Assembly (NCBI GenBank): GCA_943737045.1
Contig: CALSFV010000017.1
Coordinates: 1,116,001 to 1,180,000 of the forward strand
Origin: Parapristionchus giblindavisi
Lineage: Eukaryota > Nematoda > Chromadorea > Rhabditida > Diplogasteridae
Length of the DNA stretch: 64,000 nucleotides
Direction: 5' to 3'
Part shown: positions 22,301 to 36,000 of the stretch, piece after piece
How positions within the stretch are numbered: the stretch's first letter is position 1
Layout: the number at the start of each line of letters is the position of its first letter
Notes under the pieces: model-generated
Database searches by the model: none
Told to the model about the DNA's origin: nothing
The model's input: the letters and a program-made list of their open reading frames with translations, nothing else
Position numbers and translations under genes: made by a program

Positions 22301-23675
22301 ATGCCTTACCATCATGTGATCTGGATCTCTTCCTATCTCTTCTATCATCTCGATCTCTATCACTTCTTCTATCATCTCTGTCCCTTTTGTCTCGGTCTCC
22401 ACGCGATTCACGCTCGTCCCTTTTCTCTTTGAATCTGAATAAAAATAAAAGCAATAAAAGCATATGAATACTAAAAATCAGTGACTGCCTGGAATGTCTG
22501 AACTTTACGAGTAGTTTCTTCGTTAAAAAATATCTGGGTAGCCTCTTGGATAGTCATTGAATTTGAAATTTATAAATAATATTAATATTGCAAATTATTA
22601 ATATTATTATTTTTAAAACAAAAGAGTAGTTTACGCATGAAATTATTTCGCACAACTTGCTACAAAAATCAAAGAAAATGAAAGGTACAACACCTATCTC
22701 AAACTGTTCTTATCGGATACAAAGAGATTACATCCATTCCTAGATGAGTCTTTTTTCAGCTCGTGAAATCTGCCCACTATAAGTGACAAGAATTCCGCAT
22801 TATCCATAATACAATCCATTTCTCGATCTACTTTACACTCAAATAATTATAAAAGATTGTGGAGAAAATTAATGATGAAAAGTAAGAAATTCAATTTCTG
22901 ATATATCTGTTCTAGGCAGCAAATCGCTTGAAACAGAATATATCCTATCTGAATGTTCACAGTTAGTAATAAACGACTTACACTCTCTTCTCGGGTGTTC
23001 GACTCCTCCGCCGATCAGAGCCACGTTCACGACTGCGATCACGACGACGATCTCTGAAAATAACATACTCATAAAAGAAATTTAAATAATCTTAAAATTA
23101 CAATTTCCTCAGTTTACAAAGAAATTAGAGTTAAAGTAATGAAAGAATGGTTTTAAAGTAGGTTGTGTTAGAAAAGAAACTATGTAAAGACTTAATATCT
23201 AGAGATAAAAACGATCCAGTGTTTCGGCCCTGGTCCTAGACACTGGACCGGCCCGTGTGATTTAAATAATCTTAAAATTACAATTTCCTCAGTTTACAAA
23301 GAAATAGATAACGGGCAGTCAGAGCAGCGTTCAATAGAACATTAATTTCACGAATCCTGCTACTCATTCTTTAGATTCTGAATAAAAGCGAATTGACTAT
23401 TATGGAAAGTTACGCAAAGATGTACGCGTTATAATCAAAGTATACAAAACAAGTTACAAATACAAATCACGCAATAAGTACCTGTCTCGGTCTCTTCCAC
23501 TATCCCTCTCATCTCTTCCTCGTTCTCTGTCTTCCCTGCTTCTGCTTCTACGTTCACGTTCTCTTTCACGTGGAGACCGCGAGCGAGAACGACGACGACG
23601 CTCTAGAACATTGAAGTTAATTCAACAAAATCAAAGAAATATCTCACCTCTACTCCTACTGCGGCTTCGAGCCAT
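19353..23675 (-). CDS. snrp-27: U4/U6.U5 tri-snRNP 27 kDa protein (SNRNP27 orthologue)
   Basis: Six exons (23675-23648, 23602-23482, 23053-22982, 22434-22310, 21953-21859, 19460-19353) give 182 residues in phase. The N-terminus MARSRSRSR is followed by a long Arg/Ser/Asp/Glu-rich tract ([36 protein letters not shown]), an acidic linker with [18 protein letters not shown], and the strongly conserved tail [21 protein letters not shown] that defines SNRNP27. In animals this protein is part of the U4/U6.U5 tri-snRNP, and the C. elegans homologue influences 5' splice-site choice. The last exon is separated from the rest by a 2.4 kb intron nearly filled by palindrome P2. The gene is divergent from rme-8, with about 490 bp between the start codons. 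Confidence 0.93.
19467..21684. mobile_element. TTAA-flanked palindromic element P2 in the last SNRNP27 intron
   Basis: TTAA sits at 19463-19466 and 21685-21688. Ends read GAGACCGGCTCGGTAAGACT and its complement. The two arms pair over almost the whole 2.2 kb, leaving only about 70 nt unpaired at the centre (about 20545-20615). No transposase is encoded. The right end on the gene strand lies directly against the acceptor of the last exon. Confidence 0.9.
23081..23305. repeat. 45-bp direct repeat flanking about 135 bp
   Basis: A stretch starting with ATTTAAATAATCTTAAAA at about 23081 recurs at about 23261. The DNA between ends in a small hairpin (CCAGTGTTTCGG...TAGACACTGG). It lies in an intron of the SNRNP27 gene. 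Confidence 0.7.
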
Positions 23676-24165
23676 TATGGACTGGAACTGAAAGTGGAAA
23701 GAGTTATCGGCGAGAAATAGATAAAACATATAAGCAACACAATGATTTAAATTTTTTAAAAAATGGAACAAAAATTCGAAAATAAATGCCCAGTCATCCG
23801 GAACCGTGAAATCGCGAGAAAGCAAGAAATTAGTAAAAATCGCCTCAACTTTTTGTAGTTACGGTAAATACACGTAAATTACTCTTCAACTGGTTTCCAA
23901 ATTGCACTTTGATTTTCGCCCATTTTCGTAAATTTTCCTTTTATGTTCATGTTCTATGGCATCAGCCTATAGTGTCTTATATGATTAGTTACCTAAGTAT
24001 CACATAGCAACGATGTTTTCTCTTTTGAAAACTGGTTTCTAGCTAAGGAAAAGTCAGTTCGCGCTGATCGGCTTACTCATACCTTTTGATCATCATCGAT
24101 ATCGTGCTAGTTGATGTGATAGTTGGCATGATTCAGATGGAATAGGAAGGAAACGAAACGAAATC
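23676..24165. promoter_or_regulatory. Divergent promoter region of SNRNP27 and rme-8
   Basis: About 490 bp separates the two start codons, and both promoters must lie here or upstream. No clear TATA box or operator was seen, so this is assigned by position only. Confidence 0.4.
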
Positions 24166-27023
24166 ATGGTCATCACAAACTTTTGCGTCGATAATCGCGA
24201 TGTGATATGTCATCTCGTCACGAAACATTCATGGAAGGGCAAGTAAGTACTTCGTCTTAAGTTACTTTAAGTCACACATACTTAATCACTAAGTCTTAAG
24301 TCTGTTAAGGTCATAGGTAATCCTTCATTCTTAGGTACAAACGAGTGTTCTCGATCGGTACGCTCGCCATTACAACGTACAATCCCCAGACGTTGGAGAT
24401 CACTAATCAGGTAACGAATGATTCTATCGATTGAATATTGTATAATGACAAATATTGATTGGTTTGATTGATTTGTTTATCGTACAGTGCACTTTAACAG
24501 TTGATCAGCTGTATACTGATAAGGGTTCTCATCGTAATATAAAATGATTACGTACTATTTACGGCTCATATTACTTAGGTATGAGTAAAAGTCTTCACAT
24601 TTCTTGCTATGAATCCAGTTCACTTTAGTCATATTTGATTGACAGGTCGCTTCCTCGATCGATCGCCTATATTTCATAAACACTCTGGGTTTATATGATC
24701 ACTGGAACGGCGAGAGAGTGTACGAAAACGAGAGAGTGTCAGACAATGAGAGATACTAATCATCGATTGATTGCAGTGGGAGTACAGTGACTTCGCTCTG
24801 ATCAAGCCATCGCCCAAGAACGCGAACACTGGAGATGGAAAGGTTGGAACGAGATTGTTGAAGGGGAAAAAAGACGATTGAACATCGCCTCAATCTAGAA
24901 ACTATACACGCAAAATACCATAGTGATCACATCACACACGTTATTATGAGTCAAATTACTGTTAGTGAATATACAGTAGCTAAGTCTTAGAGATAAGGCC
25001 TACCTTAAATTATTCACTAAGATCAGTCTTAAACATTAAGGATAAGTTCGACCTAATGACTTAACTTATCGATTAAGGACGAGTTCATGATCCACACTAC
25101 GAAGGGAAAGAAGGATTCGATGAGATTCTCCGCTGAGAACGCTGCTGACATCATCACTGATGTACTCCTTCAGTGTGCTGCAGCTGCTGAAGAGAAGGAG
25201 ACACTGCAGTTTGTAAGTCATACGGTAGTCTAGTTTATGCACGGTAGTCGTGGAATACGGTAATCTAGTTTATATACGGTAGCCATGGAATTCCGGAGTC
25301 TTGTTTATATACGGTATATGGTAGTCTGCTTTTGGGATACAGTATCTACATCTTTATAATACAAATATATGCTGTTATCAGTCTAATGAAACTTACGGCG
25401 ACCACCGAGAAAAAAGTTTGCTACATCATTGATCTCCTTTACCCACTAATTATCGATTACCTCGTTAATTAATAAGCAGTTAATTAGATGTTCATTCCAA
25501 TCAATTTGCAGAATGGCTTCAAGCAGAGTTGGTCGGATCGTCGAGTTCCCGTCGTGCTGCGAATCGGAGCTGCTGCACTAGAACAGGTTACTAATTGATC
25601 TTATTGATTTTCTGGTACCTTAATTATTGATTGATCCATGGTATCGAAGTATTTTTCAGCTCGATAACAGAGGCATCGTCTACGGTCGCTATCCATATCG
25701 ATTGATTCGTAACATTGGAAAGGTAATCAATCGATCAATGAAATGTTTTGATGTTTAACCGATGTCAGAAGATAAAAGGCAGGAATCAGGAAAATGTTAG
25801 GACCTCTTTATCCAGAATCTAGGATTTTGTTGGACTATAAAAATTGTAGAAAAATACTGGAAAGCGCTCTTCACAAAAAATCTCAACATTGGGAGTCTTT
25901 TCGGATAAACTGCGAGACCTCCTTCAGACGACACATTCGCTACCTATCATTTAAACTCTGATCTTTATTCTTTGCTTGCAGATTTCCGATTGTCCTGGAG
26001 GCTTTGTCGTTGATGTGGGAGAGCAACGAAGAAGGGTGAGCTATTTATTTATTGATTTATTTACTGATCGACAGACTCATTGATCACATGACAATATTAA
26101 TGAATGTTGTATGATATATGATCCATTTTGTTTGGCGCGTGAATGTGTATCGTAGAACCCTTATAAAAACTTGGTATATGAACATAATGAAACCGCGATC
26201 TGCCGGGTTGATCCAGGGAATGTTTGAGAGAGTTGAAGAAAGCACTGATCGTCTTGTATTTTGCTCATAAGTGGGCACGCTGGGGGGGGGGGGGGGGGGG
26301 GGTAAGGCTGTGCGCAAACCGGGGAATTGTAATGCAAGGCTATGCGCATGGCAATTTTTTTGCAGATATGACTGCAAATTTTTCAATTTTTGCGAGGCAA
26401 AGCTATCCGCTAGACCCCGCAAGAGAAGGCTAGGCTGTGCGCAAAAAGAATTCGTTTTCACGCGCCCACCTATGATTTTGCTGTTTTCTGATTGTGAATA
26501 TATAAATAAAATTTATTTATTTATTTATTTTTATTTATGCTAATATTTCCATATTCAGCATATCTTCGCATCAGCCCAGATGGAGGATATCATCCGTGCA
26601 GTTCGATCAACTGCTGCAAAGAACATTGGAGTATCGATTGCGATTGGAAGGGAGTCACTCACTCTAGATGATGTAGTCAGAACGAGACTCGGATTGTGCA
26701 GGTAGATCAGTGATTGATTTTCGATTGATTGATTAGGGTAAATTGGAATCGCTTGCTAGGGTCCCTAGAGCGTAGGTCATATTGACAGTGTCCCGTTGAC
26801 TTCGTGTTTCGGCAAATGGCCTTATGGTGAGCGAAGTGGTTCTGACAATGACTTCTTGGAATACTGACTTGACTGAAAATAGTAATAATTGTTGCTGTAT
26901 TTTTAAAAGTATTTCACATGTTTATACACTGAATCATATCTATTAATTTTTTTTTCATTTTGCACATTTACGATAAAAAAAACTATTGATTAATGATGAA
27001 AGAAAATAAATAAATACCTATTG

Positions 27024-27075
<52 letters not shown>

Positions 27076-30000
27076 TACTTGTTTTTCAGTCGTGATGAGT
27101 GTCTGACATCGTACATGGAGAGGGACGTACAGAAGTTCTCCGTCCGTCACGACACACCCGCCCGTCGTCTCCTCTGTCTCAGTGAGACGTGCTTGATCGA
27201 GAGAGATCCCAAGAGCTATGCGGCCATCTGTGCCACGCCACTCAAACAGGTATTGGTATACGGTAGAAGTGAATAGGGTTGCTGTAAGTGTGAATGAAGG
27301 TTACGGTAGATGATTAGAGGGACTGGGTTATGGTAACCGAATGAGAGTAGCGGTATACTTGGGATAATGCTATGTTCAAAAGTTGCACAAAAAAGAAAAG
27401 CGGAGAAAACTCTTCTCGTTTTACACACTCTCTCGTCTATTTTTTTTTGTTTCGTTCCTTTTCTCTTCTTTTGAACATCGCATAATTGAAAGTCGTGGTT
27501 AAGGCATATTATGAGTTGAGTTTTATCGATTATTTTCAATCAATATTATATGTTTCTTCATCTCAGATCGTTTGTATCGTCCGTATCCAGAAGGATCCTC
27601 AGCAGTTTGTCATCGAGTACGAGAACGGAGAGGGACGCGTGTACGCAGCGGCCGACAGGTGATAAACGTCGCCTCGACTTGACGCACACAGCGCACCATC
27701 CATCGCTCCAAATTCAACACAAGCTTAATTTCAGAGATCTTATCGTAGCGTCACTTGTGGATGGAGCGAGAGCTGCGGGCAATGAGGTAAGGATGTTAAG
27801 TTATTCTATTATTAAAGGCAACACCCCGAGCTATGCTTGCTGTCCGCTCTGGCAACACTCTCTTGTAGACAATCAAAGCGAGAGAGCATAACCAGAGCGG
27901 TAAGCTTTCCATATTTTCGAAATCATCTTTTTCTTGTACTCTGTCCTGTCAGATTCTCGTTTCGTGATTATGCTTTGGGTGGGATCTTTAATTTTTTTCC
28001 AATACATTCAGATGAATCGTATGCATACATAATCGATATTATCTCTGTATCAATCAATATATTCTTTCTAACTCACAGGTATTCGTGACGGGACATCGAT
28101 TTGATCGATCGCTTCGTCTCATTCAACATACGGCAAAGTTGGACGCGGAGGGCGAGAGTCAGTGCATGCGACACATCATTGCACCACCACGTGAGTACGA
28201 TAAGTCGGCTACCGTAAGCTGTGATGCACCGTCAAATCGGTTACCGTTTCCTACAATGGCCTTGAAATCGCCGCGATATTTGTATGACACTAGTGAAAGT
28301 TATCTTCTATTTGAAGAAATTAGCAATTTCTATTTTCTTGGTGCAGATAGGACCTGGTTGTTTATTGTTTCATGATTTCTTCAAGTACTATGAAATCTAG
28401 GTATAGTTGATAATTTCGAATTGTGTGCTGGTACACTGCGTTTCTTCTGTGGTTCGTTTGTTGGGTTTACAAAATTATTTCACAACACGTGATGTGCCGC
28501 ACTCCATCATTAAACTACCGTATCGATCGATATTATAAACTACCGTAATCCTCCTACCGTATCCCTCTCATTCAGCCGGTCTCAAGCGTGCTGATCTCAT
28601 TCGACGCTTCAACTCCAACATTCCCTACAATGGACTTACGTACGCCAAGGTCGAGGAGGTACGGTAGATTGGCGATATTGATTATTGAATCACTGTTTTT
28701 ATCACATTGTTCACACATTATTGAGGTTTTGTGTTGCCAGAAACATGCGGGTTGACATCTGGCATTTCTAGAGTTGGTATTAGTTTGAAGCAGTTTTTTT
28801 GCATTATAAATCATGAATGGGCATAATTATTATCAATATTTATTGTAATATTATTGTACACTAAATGTATTTGTCAACGTCCTTTTCTTTCCAGAGTTTC
28901 TTCGGTGAAAACAAGGAACGCGTGATCGTTGGCTGTCTGGAGGCCGTTCTATCGGAGAACTACGCCAAGGTATGGCCAGTGGCCATGGAAAGGATTCATT
29001 GTGACCTGTCTGTGGCCATTTGATTATTAATTCTACTTTTACTGCAATCTTTATTATTATTCTACCTAAAAATAATATTTTTTTTTCAAATATATATAAC
29101 GGTTTTCATGCAATTTGAGACATAGTGCGATGCTTTTTTGTTTATCATTTAATTAAACTTGAATTTTTATGAGAATTTTAAAATATTTATTAAAATAATT
29201 TCCTTCAAAGGATGAGCCATCGGCCATTCACAAGTGCGAGGCGCAATTGTCGTGCCTGCGACGTCTCTTCGCCAGTAAGGCCGGATTCCACTCGTTCACG
29301 GAGGTCAACGGGTAAGCGATGTCACGATGGGTTATAGATGCTGAAACTGAAATTCACCTTGTTGAGATCTGTTATTGTGTATAATACTGTACTCTTTTAT
29401 CAATGCAGTACTTTTTTTTGTAAACTCCAGTGCCGTATCCTTGTGCACTATCCACTTACAATCAAAATTTCCCAAAAATCGAAAATAAGCTAGCTATTCC
29501 ACCTATGCTTACAATACAATATGCTAAACAATACAGTAATAAGTAATATGAATATATGTCTAATATATGTATTCAACCCAGTATGATCTTACAGTATCCG
29601 TGAGAAGCTCGGAGCCATGGTGACACGTGTGCTAGCATGGAAGTCGGCCGAGATGGATCACGCCGTGGTCGAGATGCTCACCGCCCTCATGCATCCCATG
29701 CACGATCAGTACAATCTGCGCACTGAACAGCTCAATAAGGTATACGGTAGTTCAATCGGGGCACTTCTAATTCAGGGGGATGCGTGATTAGCGATGGCAT
29801 GTGGTTGTCCTGACATGCGCACACACATTTTAAGATGAAATTTCGTTTGGATACCCGAAAAATACTAAAATTTCAATTAAAACATTATTTTATGTGTGTG
29901 GATACTTACATATAAAATTCTAAAATTTGCGTGCGATTATGATCACGATGTATATCTGCAGGCGAGTCTGCTGTCGTCTCCATCATTCGTTGAACATCTT

Positions 30001-33000
30001 CTCGATCTACTCGTTCAACATGTGGTGAGTAGGACTATTTCTTCTTGAATGATTGGTTATATGAATAACCCAATAAAACAAGAGATAACCTTGGCGATGT
30101 GAAAACTATGTGTGCTACTGTAGAAACGTGAAAATGACGTGTGCATTATCGCAGATGACAGTATGCCGTAGATATTTACTTATTTATTCCATGAAATATA
30201 ATGAGGATGAGCTAGATGCAAGAGTAGAAAAGGGATAGATGGATATCCATCGCATAAGGCGGTATTTATATACGAAATAGTTACAATTATTTATGATAAG
30301 GAAACGATTAACCACCTCAAACGATGATATAACAACATTATTTTCCATTATCAGGAACGACAAACAGGATGGTTGGTTGTATCATCGATGCTTGACTTCC
30401 TCACCTACGCAGTATGTGCGCCATATTCGGAGACGACTAGTGGAGAGACGTTCGATATGATACTAAAGGTAGTACGGTAGGATGGGATGGGGATACGGTA
30501 GGATTACGAGGAAGCACGGATACGGTACACGAATATGCTGGCGTCGATCGATTGGTCGAAACCACAAAATGAGCGCTATTTACGATCTTTGGTAATTAAA
30601 ATCTGGATGGCTGCAATGTTGCCAGTTGTTGATTCTGTGTTTCTATCATGCTTCAACTTTTATGTTTTCCCAGTTCCCATGATTGCTGAAATATGAGTCA
30701 CCTACGATGATTTTGAAACGTTGTGCCATGCCCCCGCCGACGCCACTCCGCTGTAAGGGAGAGTGCGTTTTAAATAATTGCTCGGATAGAGAAGAAAGTC
30801 AAATATAATTAATAATGGCAATGTAGCAACCAAACAGATTTCATGACTTTTTTCGTTTCATATGTTTTAAGTTTCCCGCATTAGTATTTCGATGATTTCA
30901 GATGGTTGCAGCGCGAGGTCGCGCATTCTACTCGCTCTTCCAGGCCAAATCTATGACCATTGTTAAAGGTACGCCTGTGATTATTGATTTTTCGAATCAA
31001 TGATATGCAAGAGTCACCTTATATCGGTCCATTTGGTGATTGCTTGTTGAATTACTCTATTGATTTTTCGTACTTGATTAATTTCTGTACATATGGTTAT
31101 CGATTGATTGATATTCAGGCGCTGGTATGGTGATGAGAGCGATCATCGAGGAGAGTGACGTAGAGACAAGCAAATCGATGCAGACTCTCGCGCTCACTCA
31201 GGGTACGGTAGGGGAGTCATCGGGAACTGACTTTATTTTTTGGTCTTCAATCTTTCCGTGATGTTTAATAACAAGATGAAATTTCATCTATGGTACAGTA
31301 AATTGATCTTTGATTCTTTGAGAGTCTGATCTTTGATCGTTTGAGAGTCTGATCTTTGGTCTTTCAGGTGCATTCCTCTCCCATCTGGAGATGGCTCTTC
31401 TCACAACGGGTCGTGATCTACGAGTACTCACGAATCGACAGCTCTCTGGTCATTTGATCGGCCTATGGATAGCCGATAATCAACCCGCAAATGATCTGCT
31501 CAGTCGATGTTTGGTGAGTGATCTTTGATCTTTATTAGACTATTAGTCTATCTAAATAATAGTTTAGCAAATTTGAATTTTTAAATATTTGATCATCTTT
31601 TTTGCATTCATGTAACACATTATCTCCTTGTCTACCTATATACCAGCCGAATGATATTGTGAGGGGAGAGCAGTATAGGTATCCATGAACAGTGGCAAAC
31701 CGTTTTCCGACAAACGTGACGTCACATGCGTAGGCGGAGGATTTTCGGCAAACGCCTCGCCTACTGTTGTGACGTCACGTTCGGTAATCAATTTGCCAAC
31801 GTTCATGGATATGGTCTCAGAAGATGCACGTTATAAGAAGGAGAATGTATTTGTCATAGGTCGAAAAGTAGGTTGCAAACTACGAAGCCTGACCGCATTT
31901 TGAGTCCAAAATTCCCAAAAAAATCGAAAGACCTGACCGCATTTGGAAGAATTATTGATTACCTGACCGCACTTGTCCCTAAAATTCCCGAAAAATCGAA
32001 AAACCTGACCGCATTTTGAAAATGTGTAACGTAGCTATTCGACCTATAGTATTTGTGATCAACCCGTCATGTTCATGTTTCATACTGCCCATAACTTGAC
32101 TTTGGTGCACTTTTCGTTGATGATAATCCGAATACACCGCACATAAATATTGTTGTATAATATATAAAATCTATAGTTGTGTAATACTTATTCGTTCAGC
32201 CCCGTGGTCTACTCGACTTCCTTCTCTCACACGACAAGGTTCCCGTGTCGGAGATGGACCTTCTCGTGCCCCGGAACAATCTAGAAGCTGCAACCAATGA
32301 ACAGAACAAGAGTGTTGTCAAGGTGATTATCGATTGATTATATTGATTTATTGGGTAGTATAAGATATAAAAAACACTATCTGAGAGAATTCAACAACTG
32401 AGATATTTTTTGGTATCGATGAAAAATAGATTTTTCTTTTTTATGTATGATAATTACAGGCTCTATGAGTGTAGTTCACTGGTACTTGGAAATTCCTTCC
32501 AATTGAAAATTCGCTTCAGGAGGTGACCACACCACGATTTGGCGCCTTTTCCTAAAAAGTTTCTTTCGTATCCAATCGATTCGGGAGTTGGTGCACTCGA
32601 CTCCTTGGCTAATTCTAAGAAACTATTGTCGAGGAGAGTTTTTCGATCAACGCACAACGAAGGCTGGAATTGGGAATTTTCGAAAAAAAATTCACATTAA
32701 ATTAATTCTCACTATTTTCCCATGGCGAATGCAAATTTTTTATTTGCTCATTAGCTTCTCCATATTATATTACATCTTTAGTTTAAAATTCATAATTTTT
32801 AAAAAATACAATTCATGTGAAATAATCATTTTTATAACGAACGTCGTGAATTATGGTGTGCTCCTACAGTAATCCCTAATCGGTTAATTTGGTTTTTTGT
32901 TAGTTTTAAGCGTATTTTCAGCCCTTTTCTTTACAATGTTAGAGGTATATGCCTATTCTGCACCATCGGAGTGCAGTTGCACGGTATATGTGATGATCAC

Positions 33001-36000
33001 ATTGCTAATCGTACTTGTACTGTACGTGTATTGTAATTTACGTGCTCTCTCTTATTCTCTGATCAGTCTATAAAACCTATAAGAAAGAGTACGGAACAGC
33101 ATGAGTATGGTAACTACTACGCAAGCTGGCTCGGATACGAAAGTGAATAAAATTTACAGTACATGTACGATCAGCAATGTGATCATCACATATACCGTGC
33201 AGCTGCACTCCGATGGTGCAGAATAATCATATACGTTTAACATTGTAAAGAAAAACCGCTGAAAATATGCTTAAAACTAACGAAAAACAAAATTAACCGA
33301 ATAGGGATTACTGTAGGAGCACACCATAATTCACGACTTTCGTTATAAAAATGATTATTTCACATGAATTGTATTTTTTTAAAATTATGAATTTTAAACT
33401 AAAGATGCAATATAATATGGAGAAGCTAATGAGCAAATAAAAAATTTGCATTCGCCATGGGAAAACAGTGAGAATTAATTTAATGTGAATTTTTTTTCGA
33501 AAATTCCCAATTCCGGCCTTTGTTGTGCGTTGATCGAAAAATTCTCCTCGACAATAGTTTTTTAGAATTAGCCAAGGAGTCGAGTACACCAACTCCCGAA
33601 TGGATTGGATACGAAAGAAACTTTTTAGGAAAAGGCGCCAAATCGTGGTGTGGTCACCTCCTGAAGCGAATTTTCAATTGGAAGGAATTTCCAAGTACCA
33701 GTGAACTACACTCATGGAGCCTGTAATTATCATACATAAAACAGAAAAATCTATTTTTCATCGATACCGCACCTATGTCGATTTTCTCAGATAGCGTGTT
33801 ATAACATGTTGTACCCTACAGTGCGCGACATAATGATAAGACACCCCTAAAATTTTGAGATTCTGACCGAATGGCGAATGAAAATCAAAAGAGGTATATA
33901 CCATTTGAATCCACTCCTTGGATAACTAAGGTAGCCCACGTATGAGGAAATTCAATTTCCCGGTCAACGAGAAAATAATGATTTTCCGAAATTTTACCGC
34001 GACATAATGATAAGACACCCTGATTTTTTTCATGAAGTGCAATTTTTTTCAAACTTCTGCATAGCAGCAATAGGGCAACAATAGGTTAATAATCGATGTT
34101 ATGCCCCATTCTCCAGATTAGGCCAAAGGTGAGATTGGGCATGCTTCCATAGAGGGCAGAAAACAATTGCCACTCGATGTCGTCCCACTCCTTTTTGATG
34201 AAAGCCTTCAATTCGGCAACGGGTGCATACTGTTTGTTGTTCTTGTACACACGACGAACCATGATGCCCCATATGCTCTACATGTGGTTTATATCGGGGA
34301 GACCCGTCGGGCATGGGAGAACAGGGATGTTCTTGACTGCGAACAATGATTTCGAGGGGTGTTGGCATGAATGGATGCATTGTCTTTCTTCGAGACCAGA
34401 TGATGTACACGGTTCTTGCTCATGAATAGAACAAGGGTAGTCTGGTGCATCACGTGATACTCCGGATAGTCCATCCTGCTGGAGCTGAAGGAGATGGGTG
34501 GCTTGTTGAATTTTAGGAACGCGCCCAGAACATGACCGAAGTTCCTGCAGCTGAAATACCGCGGTTCGTTGAGAAAATCATGTCAGAAGCAGTTATAGCC
34601 ATCGGAAATATAAGGGTTGAACTTGTTCTTATCAGTGAATGCAATCAGAAACCGATAATTTGAAAATTTTTGAAAAAAATATAATGTACCGTATTGGGGG
34701 CGGGTTCCTAAAATTTGACATGCCGCCCATCTCCTTCAGCTCCAGCAGGATGGACTATCCGGAGTATCACGTGATGCACCAGACTACCCTTGTTCTGTTC
34801 ATGAGCAAGAACCGTGCACATCATCTGGTCTCGAAGAAAGACAATGCATCCATTCATGCCAACACCCCTCGAAATCATTGTTCGCAGTCAAGAACATCCC
34901 TGTTCTCCCATGCCCGACGGGTCTCCCCGATATAAACCACATGTAGAGCATATGGGGCATCATGGTTCGTCGTGTGTACAAGAACAACAAACAGTATGCA
35001 CCCGTTGCCGAATTGAAGGCTTTCATCAAAAAGGAGTGGGACGACATCGAGTGGCAATTGTTTTCTGCCCTCTATGGAAGCATGCCCAATCTCACCTTTG
35101 GCCTAATCTGGAGAATGGGGCATAACATCGATTATTAACCTATTGTTGCCCTATTGCTGTTATGCAGAAGTTTGAAAAAAAATGCACTTCATGAAAAAAA
35201 TCAGGGTGTCTTATCATTATGTCGCGGTAAAATTTCGGAAAATCATTATTTTCTCGTTGACCGGGAAATTGAATTTCCTCATACGTGGGCTACCTTACAA
35301 GGGAAGTCTTTTTAGTCTCAGTGAGACTTTTGCATAAGAGTATTTTTCCTCGATAAGTATTGGTAATATATGGACGAAACCAAAAAATTAGCTGCAGCCA
35401 TGCACTTTCAGATTTTATATAATTAATTGAAGTTTGTGAAAAAATTCTTCATTTTTTGAAGAAAAAAGGCACTGTGTAGGCGAAAAGAAGTGTATGAAAC
35501 AAGGCACTCCTGAAAGAACATTGACAACATGGCGGCGTGGTGTAGTGGTAGTATGTGCTCTTCTAGATCGGGATGTGGTTAGTTCGAGTACACCTATGGA
35601 CAGTTTACTTTTGCTCATTTTTATCAGCTTCGGACTTGTACTTTCGATCGAAAAAATAAAAAAATTTTTTTTTCATTTTATTCTCTACATTTTACTTTTC
35701 GTGCACTTTTCTCCTTCCGTTTACTTTTTCATTATTTTCGATATTTATCCGATATCTAATATCTTCTGCGAATTTTTTCAACATGACATATTATTAAAAT
35801 TATACATGCCAAATAGTATTTCAACAACAATGGTATCTGCCAAAAAACAATTCCAGTACAATCGACGATCACATATGTATCGAACATTTGATCAAAGAAT
35901 ACTTGGGACAGGGTTTCTCACAGATTACAACAAGATCTTTGGGGGAAAACATCTTTATGCTTCTACCGGAGTGAGAAAATGAGTGGGATGTGTATGTGGT

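Noticed and set aside
26224..26543. Gly-rich open frames through the poly-G run
   Set aside because: They lie in rme-8 intron 7 and owe their length to the homopolymer.
27025..27076. CRISPR-like or satellite array
   Set aside because: Simple ATT microsatellite; no spacers, and the context is a eukaryotic intron.
32588..33592. 94-codon frames MVHSTPWL/MVYSTPWL as a duplicated gene
   Set aside because: They are the two arms of one foldback element and carry no family signature.
2757..34720. Inverted centre of T1 relative to T2 as evidence of recombinational flipping
   Set aside because: Because the arms are symmetrical, simple insertion in the opposite orientation gives the same picture.
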